This document shows positions 27,509-36,775 of a stretch of DNA of 64,000 nt, piece after piece. The DNA comes from Palsa-504 sp963769715 (lineage in GTDB: Bacteria; Actinomycetota; Actinomycetes; Streptosporangiales; Streptosporangiaceae). Every line of letters starts with the position of its first letter. Positions within the stretch are counted from its first letter, which is position 1. The DNA is taken from contig CAVYNE010000010.1 in assembly GCA_963769715.1 (NCBI GenBank), positions 94,978-158,977 on the forward strand, read 5' to 3'. The notes beneath the pieces were generated by a model, which worked only from the letters and a program-made list of their open reading frames with translations, had not been told where the DNA came from and did no database searches. Both the position numbers and the translations under genes were made by a program.

Positions 27509-28528
27509 TCAGCGGGCGCGGAGGGCGGCGACCAGGGCGGGGATGACCTGGTGCAGGTCGCCGATGATGGCGTAGTCGGCGTGGGCGAGGATCGGGGCGC
27601 CGGGATCGGTGTTGATCGCGATGATGTGCTTGGCGCCCGCGCAGCCGGCGATGTGCTGGATGGCGCCGCTGATGCCGCAGGCCAGGTAGAGCTCCGGGGT
27701 GATCTTGGTGCCGGTCTGGCCGACTTGCTGCTGGTGCGGGCGCCAGCCCTCGGAGGTGACTACGCGGGACACCCCGACCACGCCGCCCAGCAGGTCCGCC
27801 AGTTCCTCGAGCGGGGCGAAGCCGTCGGCTCCGCCCACGCCGCGGCCGCCGCCGACCACCACCCGCGCGGTGGCCAGCGAAACGCCGCCGGTCCGCCCGG
27901 CCGATTCAGTAGCCCGCACGACCAGGTCCGCCTCAGCCACCTCGGCCTTGTGGACGTGCACCGACACCGCGTCAGCGGCCACGTCAGCGGGCACCGGAGA
28001 CACCGCGTCGGTGGCGACGGTGAACAGCGCCACCGGCGCCTCCATGACCGCGTCCTCGAGCAGCAGCCCGGCCCACCGGTGCCGGACGAGCCGGTGCGTG
28101 CGACCCCCGTCGGGGGTGACGAGCGTGCAGTTCGCGGCCATCGGCAGGCCGGTGATCGCGCCGAGGTGCGCCAGCACCTCGTTGCCCCGGTCGGTACCGG
28201 CCGCCAGCACGGCGGTCGCGCCGGTTTCCGTGGCGAGCCCGGCCAGCACCCGCGCCCAGGCCTGCGGCGCGTAGCAGTGCTCGCCCGGCGGGACGACCCC
28301 CCCAGACCCCCCCGCGAGGCGAAGCGTGCTCGGCTCGATCACGTACACGTCGGTGACGCCGTAGTCAGCCAGCGCGGCGGCGGGCACGCTGGCCGAGTCC
28401 GCGAACACAACTGACCGGACAGAAGTGTCCCCGGCGGATTGGCTGAGCGTCCGGGCGAGCGTCAGCGCGCGCAGCGAGGCGTCCGCGGGCTCGGCGCCAT
28501 CGAGTTCGGTCAGGCACAGGACGGTCAC
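27509..28528 (-). CDS. etfA: Electron transfer flavoprotein subunit alpha
   Basis: About 339 residues from GTG 28528, which gives a GTGA overlap with the etfB stop; an ATG at 28543 is also in frame. The C-terminal FAD domain is clear: VVTSEGWRPHQQQVGQTG, ELYLACGISGAIQHIAGC and AINTDPGAPILAHADY. With EtfB it takes electrons from the flavoprotein dehydrogenase encoded just upstream and passes them to the quinone pool. The N-terminal domain carries an in-frame Gly/Pro insert (GGSGGVVPPG) from a dispersed repeat. Last gene of the operon. Confidence 0.95.
   Translation of the reverse strand: MTVLCLTELDGAEPADASLRALTLARTLSQSAGDTSVRSVVFADSASVPAAALADYGVTDVYVIEPSTLRLAGGSGGVVPPGEHCYAPQAWARVLAGLATETGATAVLAAGTDRGNEVLAHLGAITGLPMAANCTLVTPDGGRTHRLVRHRWAGLLLEDAVMEAPVALFTVATDAVSPVPADVAADAVSVHVHKAEVAEADLVVRATESAGRTGGVSLATARVVVGGGRGVGGADGFAPLEELADLLGGVVGVSRVVTSEGWRPHQQQVGQTGTKITPELYLACGISGAIQHIAGCAGAKHIIAINTDPGAPILAHADYAIIGDLHQVIPALVAALRAR
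28283..28324. repeat. 42-bp dispersed G/C-tract element, copy 2 (in etfA)
   Basis: The plus strand shows the same architecture as 10968-11008: GCC, a G-rich stretch, ACGA, C7, AGA, C7, then GCGAGGCGAAG. About 31 of 41 positions agree by eye. It is in frame within etfA and encodes a Gly/Pro-rich insert in the N-terminal domain. Confidence 0.7.
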
Positions 28529-29277
28529 CCGAGGATCCCCCATTCGTCCAGGACACGGACCAGCTCGGGTACCGCGTCCGCGCCGTTACCAAGCACGGTG
28601 GCCTGGTGCTTGCTCGAGACGGGCACCCGGAGCGCCTCCTTGCGCAGCCCTTCGGCCGCCCAGGCCGGCCAGGAGCGCTCGACCGCCGCGCGCTTGGCCC
28701 GCAGCCGTCCGGGCAGTGACGGGTAGCGCGGCAGGTTGATGCCTTCCTTGACGGTGATCACCGCGGGCAGCGGCAGCTCGTACGCCTCCTGGCCGCCGCG
28801 GTACTCGCGGCGGGCCACGATGCCGTCGGCGGAGGTCGACAGGTTCTTGATCCCGGTGGCCACCGGCCAGCCGAGCTCGTGCGCGAGCCGGATGCCGACC
28901 TGGTAGTCGCCGGTATCAGCCGCCTCGTTGCCCAGCAGTACCAGGTCATACCCGTGCGCCCGGACCTCGGCGGCGATGGCGGACGCAGTGGCGATGGGGC
29001 CGAATTCGCGGCCGTCGGTCTCCAGCAGCACCGCCCGCCCGGCGCCGAGCGCGAGGGCGGCGCGAAGCTGCTCGATCGCCGCCTCGGGTCCCAGGGTCAG
29101 CACGGACACCGTGCCGCCCACCCGCTCGGTGATCTGCACCGCCTCCTCGACCGCGCATTCCTCGTGCGGGCTGACGGAGAACCCGGACATCCGGGTGTCG
29201 ATCTCCTGCCCGTCCGGGGTCACCGCGATCTTGCCGCCCACGGTGGGGACGCGCTTGACGCAGACGAGTATCTCCAT
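28525..29277 (-). CDS. etfB: Electron transfer flavoprotein subunit beta
   Basis: 250 residues from ATG 29277. Typical EtfB: start MEILVCVKRVP, the AMP-binding region with LTLGPEAAIEQLRAALALGAG, YDLVLLGNEAADTGDYQVG and the family signature VARREYRGGQEAYELPLPA followed by ITVKEG. It forms a heterodimer with EtfA that accepts electrons from the dimethylglycine-dehydrogenase-like flavoprotein, five bases upstream. Both etf genes are dedicated to this operon by position. Confidence 0.95.
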   Translation of the reverse strand: MEILVCVKRVPTVGGKIAVTPDGQEIDTRMSGFSVSPHEECAVEEAVQITERVGGTVSVLTLGPEAAIEQLRAALALGAGRAVLLETDGREFGPIATASAIAAEVRAHGYDLVLLGNEAADTGDYQVGIRLAHELGWPVATGIKNLSTSADGIVARREYRGGQEAYELPLPAVITVKEGINLPRYPSLPGRLRAKRAAVERSWPAWAAEGLRKEALRVPVSSKHQATVLGNGADAVPELVRVLDEWGILG

Positions 29278-29282
29278 GATCA

Positions 29283-31856
29283 CTAGCTCCGGATCCGCTC
29301 GTTGGCCGGGTCGTACAGCGGGGTGGACCCGGCCACCGCGACCGTCACCGGGTACTGCTCGCCCAGGTACTCCACCAGCAGCGAATTGCCCTCGACGGCG
29401 TACTCCGCGGGCAGGTAGGCCATCAGCAGGTGCTTGCCCACCGACGGGCCCGAGCCCGCGCTGGTCACGTACGACGGCCGCCCCTTGGCGTCGACCAGGC
29501 GCTCGCCCGCCAGCGACAGGACCGGCTCGCCGCCGAGCATGTACCGCGGCGTCCCGTCCGCCGAGGCATGCGAGTCCACGGTGAGCGTGCACAGCACCGC
29601 GCACGGCGGCTCGGCCCGCTGCCGCAGGTAGGCCTGTCTGCCGACGAACGCCTGCTCCTTCACCTTCGGCCGGGTCATGCCCGCTTCCACCAGCGTGTAG
29701 TCGGGGGTGAGCTCGGCGCCGAACGCGCGGTACCCCTTCTCCAGCCGCCCGGTGGTGCCGTATACGCCGATGCCGGCCGGCACCAGACCGTGCGGCTGGC
29801 CCGCCTGCCACAGCGCGTCCCACAGCCGGGCGCCCTGCTCGATCGGCACGTGCAGTTCCCAGCCGAGCTCGCCGACGTAGGAGATCCGCGACGCCAGCAC
29901 GACGGTGCCGTCAACCTCGATCTCCCGGCAGGTGCCGAACGCGAACCCCTGGTGCGACACATCATCGGGCGTCACCGCCGCCAGCACGTCCCTGGCCCGC
30001 GGTCCCCACAGCCCGATCGTGGTCCAGGCCGAGGTGAGGTCGGCGAGAAACGCCCCGGCAGGCAGGTGGTCCCTGATCCACTTGGCGTCCGACATCCCGG
30101 TCGCGCCGCCGGTCACCACGCGGAACCGGTCGGCGGCCAGCCGCATGATCGTCAGGTCGGCCCGGAACCCGCCGTTCTCGTCGAGCCACGAGGTGTAGAC
30201 CACGCGGCCGATGGCCACGTTCAGCTGCGCGACCGCCAGCGTCTGCACCGCCTCGAGCGCCGCGGGTCCGGATATCTCGAGGACGGCAAAGGCGGACAGG
30301 TCGACCAGGGCGCAGGCATCCCGCATGGCCAGGTGCTCGGCGTGGATGACCGGCGACCACCAGCGCGACTCCCATTCCGCCGGGCGCTCCATCAGCCGAC
30401 CCGCGTACCGGTCAAGCAGCGTGGAGTTCGACTCGTACCAGAACGGCCGCTCCCAGCCTGCCGTCTCGAAGAACACGGCACCAAGCGAGCGTTCCCGCTC
30501 GTACACCGGGCTGACCCGCAACGGACGGCCGGACTCCCACTGCTCGGCCGGGTGCACGATGCCGTACATCTTGTTGAAGCCCTCCCGGGCCCGGCCGCGG
30601 ACGTGCCCGGCGGTCTGCTGGAAGGGGTAGAACCTGGCCGCGTCGGCCTCGTGCACGTCCACCGTGGGCACCCGGCCGGACATGAGCTCGGCCACCGCGC
30701 GGCCGCAGCCCGGGCCCTCCTTGATCCAGCTCGCCGCCGCCGACCACAACCCCTTGACCTCGGGCATCTCGCCAAGTAGCGGGTGCCCGTCGGGGGTCAT
30801 CGAGATCAGGCCGTTGATCGCGTACCTGATGCCGGCCCGCTCGTCGCCGAGCAGCTCGGGCATCAGCTCGAGCGCCTGCTCTAGCTGCGGGTCGAAGTCC
30901 TCCTGGGTGAACGGCATCTCGGTGGGCGAGAGCACCGACTCCTCGATGGACGGGATCTCGTCCGGCGGGACGATGATCGGGCGGTGCGCGTACGAGCCGA
31001 CCTCCATGTCGCCGCCGTGCTGGCGCTCGTACATGTTGGTATCGACGTCGCGGACGATGGGATAAGAGATCTCGCCCGGCGTATCGGCGAACAGCGCGAT
31101 CGGGCCGACGCTGATCATCTGGTGCACGGTCGGGGTGAGCGCGAGCCTGGCGCCGGCCATCCGGGCGATCCGGGGCGACCAGACGCCGCAGCAGATGACG
31201 ACGTGGTCGGTCTCGATCTCGCCCGCGCTGGTCGTCACCGCGCGCACCCGCCCGCCGGCACCGCCGGCCAGGCCAGCAGCGCCGGCACCGCCGGCCAGGC
31301 CAGCACCGTCGGCCACCGAGATGCCGTAGACCTCGGTGCCCGCCAGGACGGTGAGCGCGCCCGCCTGCTGCGCCCTCTCCCGCATCAGCGTGCCGGCCCG
31401 CAGCGAGTCGACCACGCCCACGGTCGGGAAGTGCGCGCCGCCCAGGATGACCGAATCATCCAGGTAGGGCACCAGCTTGTTCACCTCGCCGGGGGTGAGC
31501 AGCTCGGCCGGGATGCCCCACGACTTGGCCTGGGTGCACCGCCTGCGCAATTCGGTCATCCGGGCCTGGGTGCGGGCCACCTCGATCCCGCCGCTCTCGG
31601 TGAACACCCCGAGCTCCTTATATTGCGCGGTGCTGTCCGTGGTCAGCTCGAACATCATCTTGGAGTACTCGATCGGGAAGATGAAGTTGGACGCGTGGCC
31701 GGTCGAGCCGCCCGGGTTCGGCATCGGCCCCTTGTCCACCAGGACGAGATCACGCCAGCCGAGCAGCGCCAGGTGGTGCACAAGGCTGTTGCCGACGATG
31801 CCGGCGCCGATGATGACGGCGCTGGCATTCCGGGGCCGTGCCGGAGTATCAGTCAT
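29283..31856 (-). CDS. Dimethylglycine/sarcosine dehydrogenase-type flavoprotein (DAO + GcvT domains)
   Basis: 857 residues. N-terminal DAO domain with the FAD motif VIIGAGIVGNSLVHHLALLG and STGHASNFIF (flavinylation region; a His follows Gly), an FAO central domain, and a C-terminal GcvT/aminomethyltransferase domain (from about residue 430) that hands the released methylene to tetrahydrofolate. Such enzymes demethylate dimethylglycine or sarcosine; electrons go to ETF, whose genes follow. A Gly/Ala tandem insert lies in the DAO domain near residue 190-200. Dimethylglycine is favoured by the upstream betaine-type methyltransferase genes, but sarcosine cannot be excluded. Confidence 0.87.
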   Translation of the reverse strand: MTDTPARPRNASAVIIGAGIVGNSLVHHLALLGWRDLVLVDKGPMPNPGGSTGHASNFIFPIEYSKMMFELTTDSTAQYKELGVFTESGGIEVARTQARMTELRRRCTQAKSWGIPAELLTPGEVNKLVPYLDDSVILGGAHFPTVGVVDSLRAGTLMRERAQQAGALTVLAGTEVYGISVADGAGLAGGAGAAGLAGGAGGRVRAVTTSAGEIETDHVVICCGVWSPRIARMAGARLALTPTVHQMISVGPIALFADTPGEISYPIVRDVDTNMYERQHGGDMEVGSYAHRPIIVPPDEIPSIEESVLSPTEMPFTQEDFDPQLEQALELMPELLGDERAGIRYAINGLISMTPDGHPLLGEMPEVKGLWSAAASWIKEGPGCGRAVAELMSGRVPTVDVHEADAARFYPFQQTAGHVRGRAREGFNKMYGIVHPAEQWESGRPLRVSPVYERERSLGAVFFETAGWERPFWYESNSTLLDRYAGRLMERPAEWESRWWSPVIHAEHLAMRDACALVDLSAFAVLEISGPAALEAVQTLAVAQLNVAIGRVVYTSWLDENGGFRADLTIMRLAADRFRVVTGGATGMSDAKWIRDHLPAGAFLADLTSAWTTIGLWGPRARDVLAAVTPDDVSHQGFAFGTCREIEVDGTVVLASRISYVGELGWELHVPIEQGARLWDALWQAGQPHGLVPAGIGVYGTTGRLEKGYRAFGAELTPDYTLVEAGMTRPKVKEQAFVGRQAYLRQRAEPPCAVLCTLTVDSHASADGTPRYMLGGEPVLSLAGERLVDAKGRPSYVTSAGSGPSVGKHLLMAYLPAEYAVEGNSLLVEYLGEQYPVTVAVAGSTPLYDPANERIRS
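31254..31307 (-). repeat. Two tandem 27-bp in-frame repeats in the DAO gene
   Basis: Units start at 31254 and 31281 and share GCCGGCACCGCCGGCCAGGC and beyond; on the coding strand they give GLAGGAGAA-type Gly/Ala peptides inserted in a surface loop of the FAD-binding domain. Confidence 0.8.
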
Positions 31857-31865
31857 GGGTGGCTC

Positions 31866-32717
31866 TCATCCCGCCAGTAGTGTCTTGTCGGTTCCGGTGC
31901 GCTCCAGGGCCGCCCGGCGCCATCGCTCGGCCGGCTGAAGCTGGTTGAAGGTGAACAGGTGCAGCCCGGCCACGCCCGCGTCGGGCCCGGTGAGCACCGC
32001 GGCCGCGCGGTCGAGCAGCCGGTCCGGGCTGTACCCGCCGGGCACCCAGAACCGCAGGATCCAGCCGGGGTGCCTGGTGATGAAGCGGGCCGACTCCGAG
32101 GCGCCGGCCACTGCCGCCATCCGCAGCAGGCGGCTGCGCTCGGCCGGCCCGGCCAGCCCCACGTACAGCGGCAGGGTCACGCCGCGGGCCCTGATCCGCT
32201 GGATCCAGCGGCCGAGCCGCGCCGCGTCGAAGCACACGTTGCTCACGATGTAGCTCGCGTACCTGCGCTTGTCCCACATCGCCTGGATGGTGACGTCATC
32301 GTGGATCTTGGGATGGCTTTCCGGGTAGCCGGTGATGCCGATCCGGCTGAACGGGCGGCCCATCTCGGCCAGCCGCTCGAGCAGCGGCAGCGCGCTGTCG
32401 AACGGCCCGGCCGGATGCGGGGCGTCCCCGCCCGGCACGAACACGTCGTCGCAGCCGGCGGCCTTCAGCCGGGCCACGAGGCCGGCCAGGTGCGCGTCAC
32501 CGGCGACCGAACGGGCCGCCAGGTGCGGCACCACCCGGTAGCCGCGGGCGACCAGCCGCTCGGTGAGCTCGATGGTCGCGTCCAGGCCCTTGGCCGGCGA
32601 CGCGGTGACCGTGACGGTCATCCCGGCCGGGACCCAGTCCGCCACCGCCTGTTCGGTGCCCTTGGCCGGGAACACCTCGTACCGCGGGCTGCGCAGCAGC
32701 ACGTCCAGGCTGGTCAT
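31866..32717 (-). CDS. Methylenetetrahydrofolate reductase family protein
   Basis: 283 residues, a TIM-barrel MTHFR: RYEVFPAKG near the start (Glu/Lys region), VPHLAARSV, DVFVPGGDAPHP, GITGYPESHPKI and late GLAGPAERSRLLRM. MTHFR interconverts methylene-THF and methyl-THF. In this operon it would oxidise the methyl-THF made by the corrinoid methyltransferases, so it may run opposite to the biosynthetic MetF. ATG 32717 overlaps the DUF1638 stop by four bases (ATGA). Confidence 0.88.
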   Translation of the reverse strand: MTSLDVLLRSPRYEVFPAKGTEQAVADWVPAGMTVTVTASPAKGLDATIELTERLVARGYRVVPHLAARSVAGDAHLAGLVARLKAAGCDDVFVPGGDAPHPAGPFDSALPLLERLAEMGRPFSRIGITGYPESHPKIHDDVTIQAMWDKRRYASYIVSNVCFDAARLGRWIQRIRARGVTLPLYVGLAGPAERSRLLRMAAVAGASESARFITRHPGWILRFWVPGGYSPDRLLDRAAAVLTGPDAGVAGLHLFTFNQLQPAERWRRAALERTGTDKTLLAG

Positions 32718-33364
32718 CGGTCAGCCTCCCGCACGAGCGAGGCGAGGGCCTGCTCCAGCCGGGACACCCCGACCTCGACCCGGGTCAGCGGCAATCCGAA
32801 CATCGCCGCCACCCGCTCCGCCTCCGCCTCCAGCACCAACGAGGGCTCCTGGGCCAGCCAGACCAGCCGCTTATAGTGGCCGAAATAATCGGGCCACAGC
32901 TCCGGATACTGGTCCAGCCCGAGCTCGGCCAGCACGCTGCGGTCGAAGCTGCGCAGCAGGAAGTCGGTGAGCACGTAGGTGCCCGGTTCGGCCTCGAACA
33001 TCGCCGCGACCCGCGGCGCACCCGCGAACACGTCGTAGCAATGCAGCCCGGGCAGCCGGCGCACGCCGTACCGGGCGCACAGCTCGTCGAGGGCCCCGTA
33101 GGTGCCGCAGTCGGCGTACGCCAAGGCCACCGTCCGGCCTGCTTCCCGGGCTGATACCAGAGCCCGTTCGGCCTCAATGATTATTTTCTGCGGCCGGTTG
33201 TGCAGGATCGCGGGCAGGGACCGTACGGCGGCCGGCCAGCCGCGGCGGGCCACGATCTCGCGGACGTGCCCCGCGAGCGCCCCGCAGGCAATGATCTCAA
33301 GACGGGAAGGACAGCTGCTCGACGAAGCGGTCGTTGAAGTCGGCGCGGTCAGAGAGCTCGACAT
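32714..33364 (-). CDS. DUF1638 family protein
   Basis: 216 residues. After a Ser/Thr-rich leader the domain starts at RLEIIACGALAGH and includes ILHNRPQKI, ALAYADCGTYG, GLHCYDVFAG and TYVLTDFLLRSFD, with conserved Cys and His that look like a metal site. DUF1638 genes are repeatedly found beside corrinoid-dependent methylamine/betaine methyltransferases; biochemical role unknown. The ATG start lies 68 bases inside the 3' end of the corrinoid activator gene, so a slightly later start is possible. Confidence 0.85.
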   Translation of the reverse strand: MSSSLTAPTSTTASSSSCPSRLEIIACGALAGHVREIVARRGWPAAVRSLPAILHNRPQKIIIEAERALVSAREAGRTVALAYADCGTYGALDELCARYGVRRLPGLHCYDVFAGAPRVAAMFEAEPGTYVLTDFLLRSFDRSVLAELGLDQYPELWPDYFGHYKRLVWLAQEPSLVLEAEAERVAAMFGLPLTRVEVGVSRLEQALASLVREADR

Positions 33365-35151
33365 ACCTCACCTCCTCGAGCAGCGCCAGGCCGCCGGCCC
33401 GCTCGCGCAGGCTGAGCAGCGCCATCTTCGCCCCCTCGCCGGCCACGTTGCCCGCCGAGACCACCCGCGGCACCGGGACGTTCGGCACCAGGCCGATCCT
33501 GATCGCGCTGGCCGCCGACAGGTAGCTGCCGAACGATCCGGCCAGCAGCACCTGCTTGACGTCGGCCGCGGTCAGGCCGGCCTCCTCGAGCAGGATCTGC
33601 CAGCCGGTCGCGATCGCCGCCTTGGCGAACTGAAGCTCGCGGACGTCGCGCTGGGACAGGTAGATGCTGTCCTGCGCGCCCGCACCCCGCCAGTGCAGCA
33701 CGAACACCCGCTCCTGGCCGATCCGGGTCAGCCCAGGCCAGGCCGGGTGCCCGGACCGCCGCCTCCTCCTCGGCGATGAACCGGCCCGAGGAGTCGAGCA
33801 GGCCCACCTTGACCAGGCCGGTCACCGCGTCCACCAGGCCGGAGCCGCACAGGCCCTGCGGCTCGACGTCGCCGATCACCTTGAGGCTCAGTTCTTCGCC
33901 GGTCATGGCGACGACCTCGATGGCGCCGTCGGCGGCCCGCATCCCGCACCTGATCGCGGCGCCCTCGAACGCGGGCCCGGCCGGCGCGGCCGTGGCCAGC
34001 AGCCACTCCCGGTTGCCCAGGACGATCTCGCAGTTGGTGCCGATGTCGACGAACAGGCGCACCCGGGCGTCCCGGTCCATCCCGCTGGCCAGCAGCCCGG
34101 CCATGATGTCGCCGCCGACGTAGGCGCCGAACGCGGGGAACACCACCGCGCGGGCCCGCGGATGCGCGGCACCCGCCAGGCCCACGTCGGCCGCGAGCAC
34201 CTCGGGAAACAGCCGGGTGGACATGATGAAGGGCGCCATGCCGAGCGGCTCGGGGTCGATGCCGAGCACCAGGTGGGTCATGGTGGCGTTGCCCGCCACC
34301 GCGACCTCGTACACCTCGGGCGGCTCGACGCCGCCCAGCTGGCAGACGGCCAGGGCCAGCTCGGCCAGCGTCTCCTGAGCTAGCTGCTGCAGCTTGTCCA
34401 GGGCGCCAGGGTCCATCATGGTGGCGCTGATCCTGGTGATCACGTCGGCGCCGAACGGCTGCTGCTTGTTCAGCGTCGACTCCACTGCCACCGGGGTGCC
34501 GGTGGACAGATCGAGCAGGGTGGCCACCACCGTGGTGGTGCCGAGGTCGAAGGCGATGCCGAACCGGCGCCCGGTGGTGTCGCCGGGCTCGACCGCGATC
34601 AGCACGTCGTCGACGACCACCGCGGTGACCTTGTAATCCGCCTCGCGCAGGGTCCGGCCGAGGGTCTTGAGCACGGCCAGTTCGGCCCGCGGCTCCAGGT
34701 CCTCGAGCTGGGCCAGCACCCGCTCCACGTCGCTGGCCTGGTCGGCCAGGCTCGGCTCGGCCAGCTCCAGGTACCGCTTCTGCACCGCCGGGCGCAAGAT
34801 GACCTGCCGGCCGACGCCCACGGTGGCGGCCTTCGGCCGGGTGGTCAGCGGCGGCACCTCCACTGCCACGTCCTGCGTCGCGGTGGTGCGGCAGGCCAGC
34901 CGCCAGCCGTCCTTGATTTCGGCGGCGGTGTAGGCCCTGACGTCCAGGCTGGTCGGCGCGGGCGGGTCGTCGGCGATCCTGATCCGGCACTTCTTGCAGG
35001 TGCCGTGGCCGCCGCAGGTGGAATCGATCGCGATGCCGTTCCAGCTGGCCGCGTCGAACAGGGTCACGCCGGACGGGACCCGCACCGGGTGCCCGTTAAA
35101 GAGCAGATTGACCCGAACGGGCCCGGGTACGACGTCCTCGGTTACCGTCAC
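33297..35151 (-). pseudogene. Corrinoid-protein reductive activator (RACo type, 2Fe-2S + ASKHA domains), frameshifted
   Basis: GTG 35151 overlaps the upstream stop by four bases. An N-terminal plant-type 2Fe-2S ferredoxin domain (DSTCGGHGTCKKCRI) is followed by an ASKHA ATPase domain (FGIAFDLGTTTVVATLLD, FVDIGTNCEIVLG, GLCGSGLVDAV). These proteins use ATP to reduce inactive Co(II) corrinoid to Co(I). The frame holds to about residue 475 (near 33735), then the family sequence (FVLHWRGAGAQDSIYLSQ, LLAGSFGSYL) continues in another frame to TAG/TGA at 33297. One extra base, or two missing, near 33725-33740 explains it. A sequencing error or a real mutation are both possible; everything else looks intact. 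Confidence 0.85.
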
Positions 35152-36056
35152 GTGGCACCCGGCTGGCGTCGTTGCCCTGCTGCCTGCTGCTGCAGAGCTT
35201 GCTCTTTGGCTTGCTGGGCGCGGTGGGCCGCGATCCAGGCGGCGCCCCACTCGTCGCGGCCCAGCACCAGGTCGGCGGCCTTGACCGCGCGGACGATCTG
35301 CGGCGACCGCGCGTCCATGATGGCGCTGGTCAGCCCGCATCTGATGGCGATGGGCAGGAACGCGGCGGCGATCGAGTGCCGGTCCGGCATGCCGAAGCTC
35401 ACGTTCGAGGCCCCGAGCGTCATGTTCACCCCGAACTCGCTCTTGATCAGGGCAATCGTCTCGAGCGTCCGGGTCGGATGCAGGGTGTCCGCGCCGACCG
35501 GCATGGCCAGCGGGTCGATGACGATGTCCTCGACTCCGATCTTGTACTTCTCGGTGGCGACGTGGATGAGCTTGCGGACCAGCTCGAGGCGCCGGGCCGG
35601 CTCCTCGGGGATCTCCTCCTCGTCGTTCGGCAGGCCGATCACGGCGGCGCCGTACTTCTTGACCAGGGGCAGGATCGCGTCCAGCCGCTCGTCCTCGGCC
35701 GTCACCGAGTTGACCAGCGCCTTACCCTGGTAGGCGGCCAGTCCGGCGTCGAGCACCTCGATGATGGAGGAGTCGATGACCAGCGGCAGGTCGGTCAGCT
35801 CCTGGATCAGCGTGACGGCTTTGGTCATCAGGGCGGCCTCGTCGGCCAGCGGCGCGCCCATGTTCACGTCGAGCACCATGGCCCCGCCGGCGACCTGCTC
35901 CTTGACGTCGATCTCCACCCGGGACAGGTCGCCGCTGCGCAGCTGCAGCTGGAAGATCTTCCGGCCGGTCGGGTTGATCCGCTCGCCGATGATCGCGAAC
36001 GGCTGGTCGTCACCGATCCGCACCGTCTTGGTCGCCGAAGACAGGATGGTGTGCAC
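35148..36056 (-). CDS. Methyltetrahydrofolate:corrinoid methyltransferase (pterin-binding, MtgA/AcsE/MtrH-like)
   Basis: 302 residues, a pterin-binding TIM barrel: FAIIGERINPTGRK, GAMVLDVNMGAPL, LVIDSSIIEVLDAGL, NSVTAEDERLDAILPL, IVIDPLAMPVG and NMTLGASNVSFGMP are the folate-binding landmarks of this family. It moves the methyl group from methyl-corrinoid protein to tetrahydrofolate. A Gln-rich tail (QQAKEQALQQQ) ends the protein. It follows the corrinoid protein gene by 29 bases. Confidence 0.92.
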   Translation of the reverse strand: MHTILSSATKTVRIGDDQPFAIIGERINPTGRKIFQLQLRSGDLSRVEIDVKEQVAGGAMVLDVNMGAPLADEAALMTKAVTLIQELTDLPLVIDSSIIEVLDAGLAAYQGKALVNSVTAEDERLDAILPLVKKYGAAVIGLPNDEEEIPEEPARRLELVRKLIHVATEKYKIGVEDIVIDPLAMPVGADTLHPTRTLETIALIKSEFGVNMTLGASNVSFGMPDRHSIAAAFLPIAIRCGLTSAIMDARSPQIVRAVKAADLVLGRDEWGAAWIAAHRAQQAKEQALQQQAAGQRRQPGAT

Positions 36057-36085
36057 TGGTTCTTTCCCTCCGGCGCTTGTTTCTC

Positions 36086-36751
36086 TTAGGCGTTGGTCAG
36101 TGCGCGGCGCTGCGCGAGGAGTTCCTTGGCCCGGACCACGGCCGCGGACGCGTCGGACGCGTATCCGTCCGCGCCCACCACGTCGGCGTACTCCTGGGTG
36201 ACCGGAGCCCCGCCGACCATGACGATGACCTGGTCGCGCAGGCCGGACTTCTGCAGCGCGTTGATGTTCGCCTTGAACATCGGCATCGTCGTGGTCAGGA
36301 AGGCGGAGAACCCGACGATGTCAGGCTTGTGCTCCTTGATGGCCTCGATGAACTTCTCCGGCGCCACCTGCACGCCGAGGTCGATGACCTGGAACCCGGC
36401 GCCCTCGAACATGATGTTGACCAGGTTCTTGCCGATGTCGTGCACGTCACCCTTGACCGTGCCCATCACGATCGTCCCGATGGTCTGCGCCCCGGTCTCG
36501 GCCAGCAGCGGGCGGAGGATCTCCAGCGCGCCGGCCATCGCCTTGCCGGCGATGAGCATCTCGGGCACGAAGAAGTCGCCGCGCTCGAACCGGGCGCCCA
36601 CCTCTTCCAGGGACGGGATCAGGGCCTCGTACAGCAGCATCTCCGGGCCGAGCCCCATGGCCAGCCCGGCGTTGGTGAGCTCGATCACCGCAGGCTTGTT
36701 ACCGACCAGCGTCTGGTCATACAGCTGGCTAAGTAGCTCCTCAGTGGTCAC
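36086..36751 (-). CDS. Corrinoid (B12-binding) methyl-carrier protein, MtbC/MttC/MtgC type
   Basis: 221 residues: an N-terminal four-helix methionine-synthase-type cap and a C-terminal Rossmann domain with the base-off cobalamin motif GDVHDIGKN (ligand His), then GFQVIDLGVQV, IVGFSAFLTTTMP and VMVGGAPVTQEYA. It carries the methyl group between the MttB-type enzyme and the pterin methyltransferase. GTG 36751 has GGGAGG five bases upstream, 24 bases after the IclR gene. Confidence 0.95.
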   Translation of the reverse strand: MTTEELLSQLYDQTLVGNKPAVIELTNAGLAMGLGPEMLLYEALIPSLEEVGARFERGDFFVPEMLIAGKAMAGALEILRPLLAETGAQTIGTIVMGTVKGDVHDIGKNLVNIMFEGAGFQVIDLGVQVAPEKFIEAIKEHKPDIVGFSAFLTTTMPMFKANINALQKSGLRDQVIVMVGGAPVTQEYADVVGADGYASDASAAVVRAKELLAQRRALTNA

Positions 36752-36775
36752 CCGTGCCTCCCGCTCGTGCTCGCC

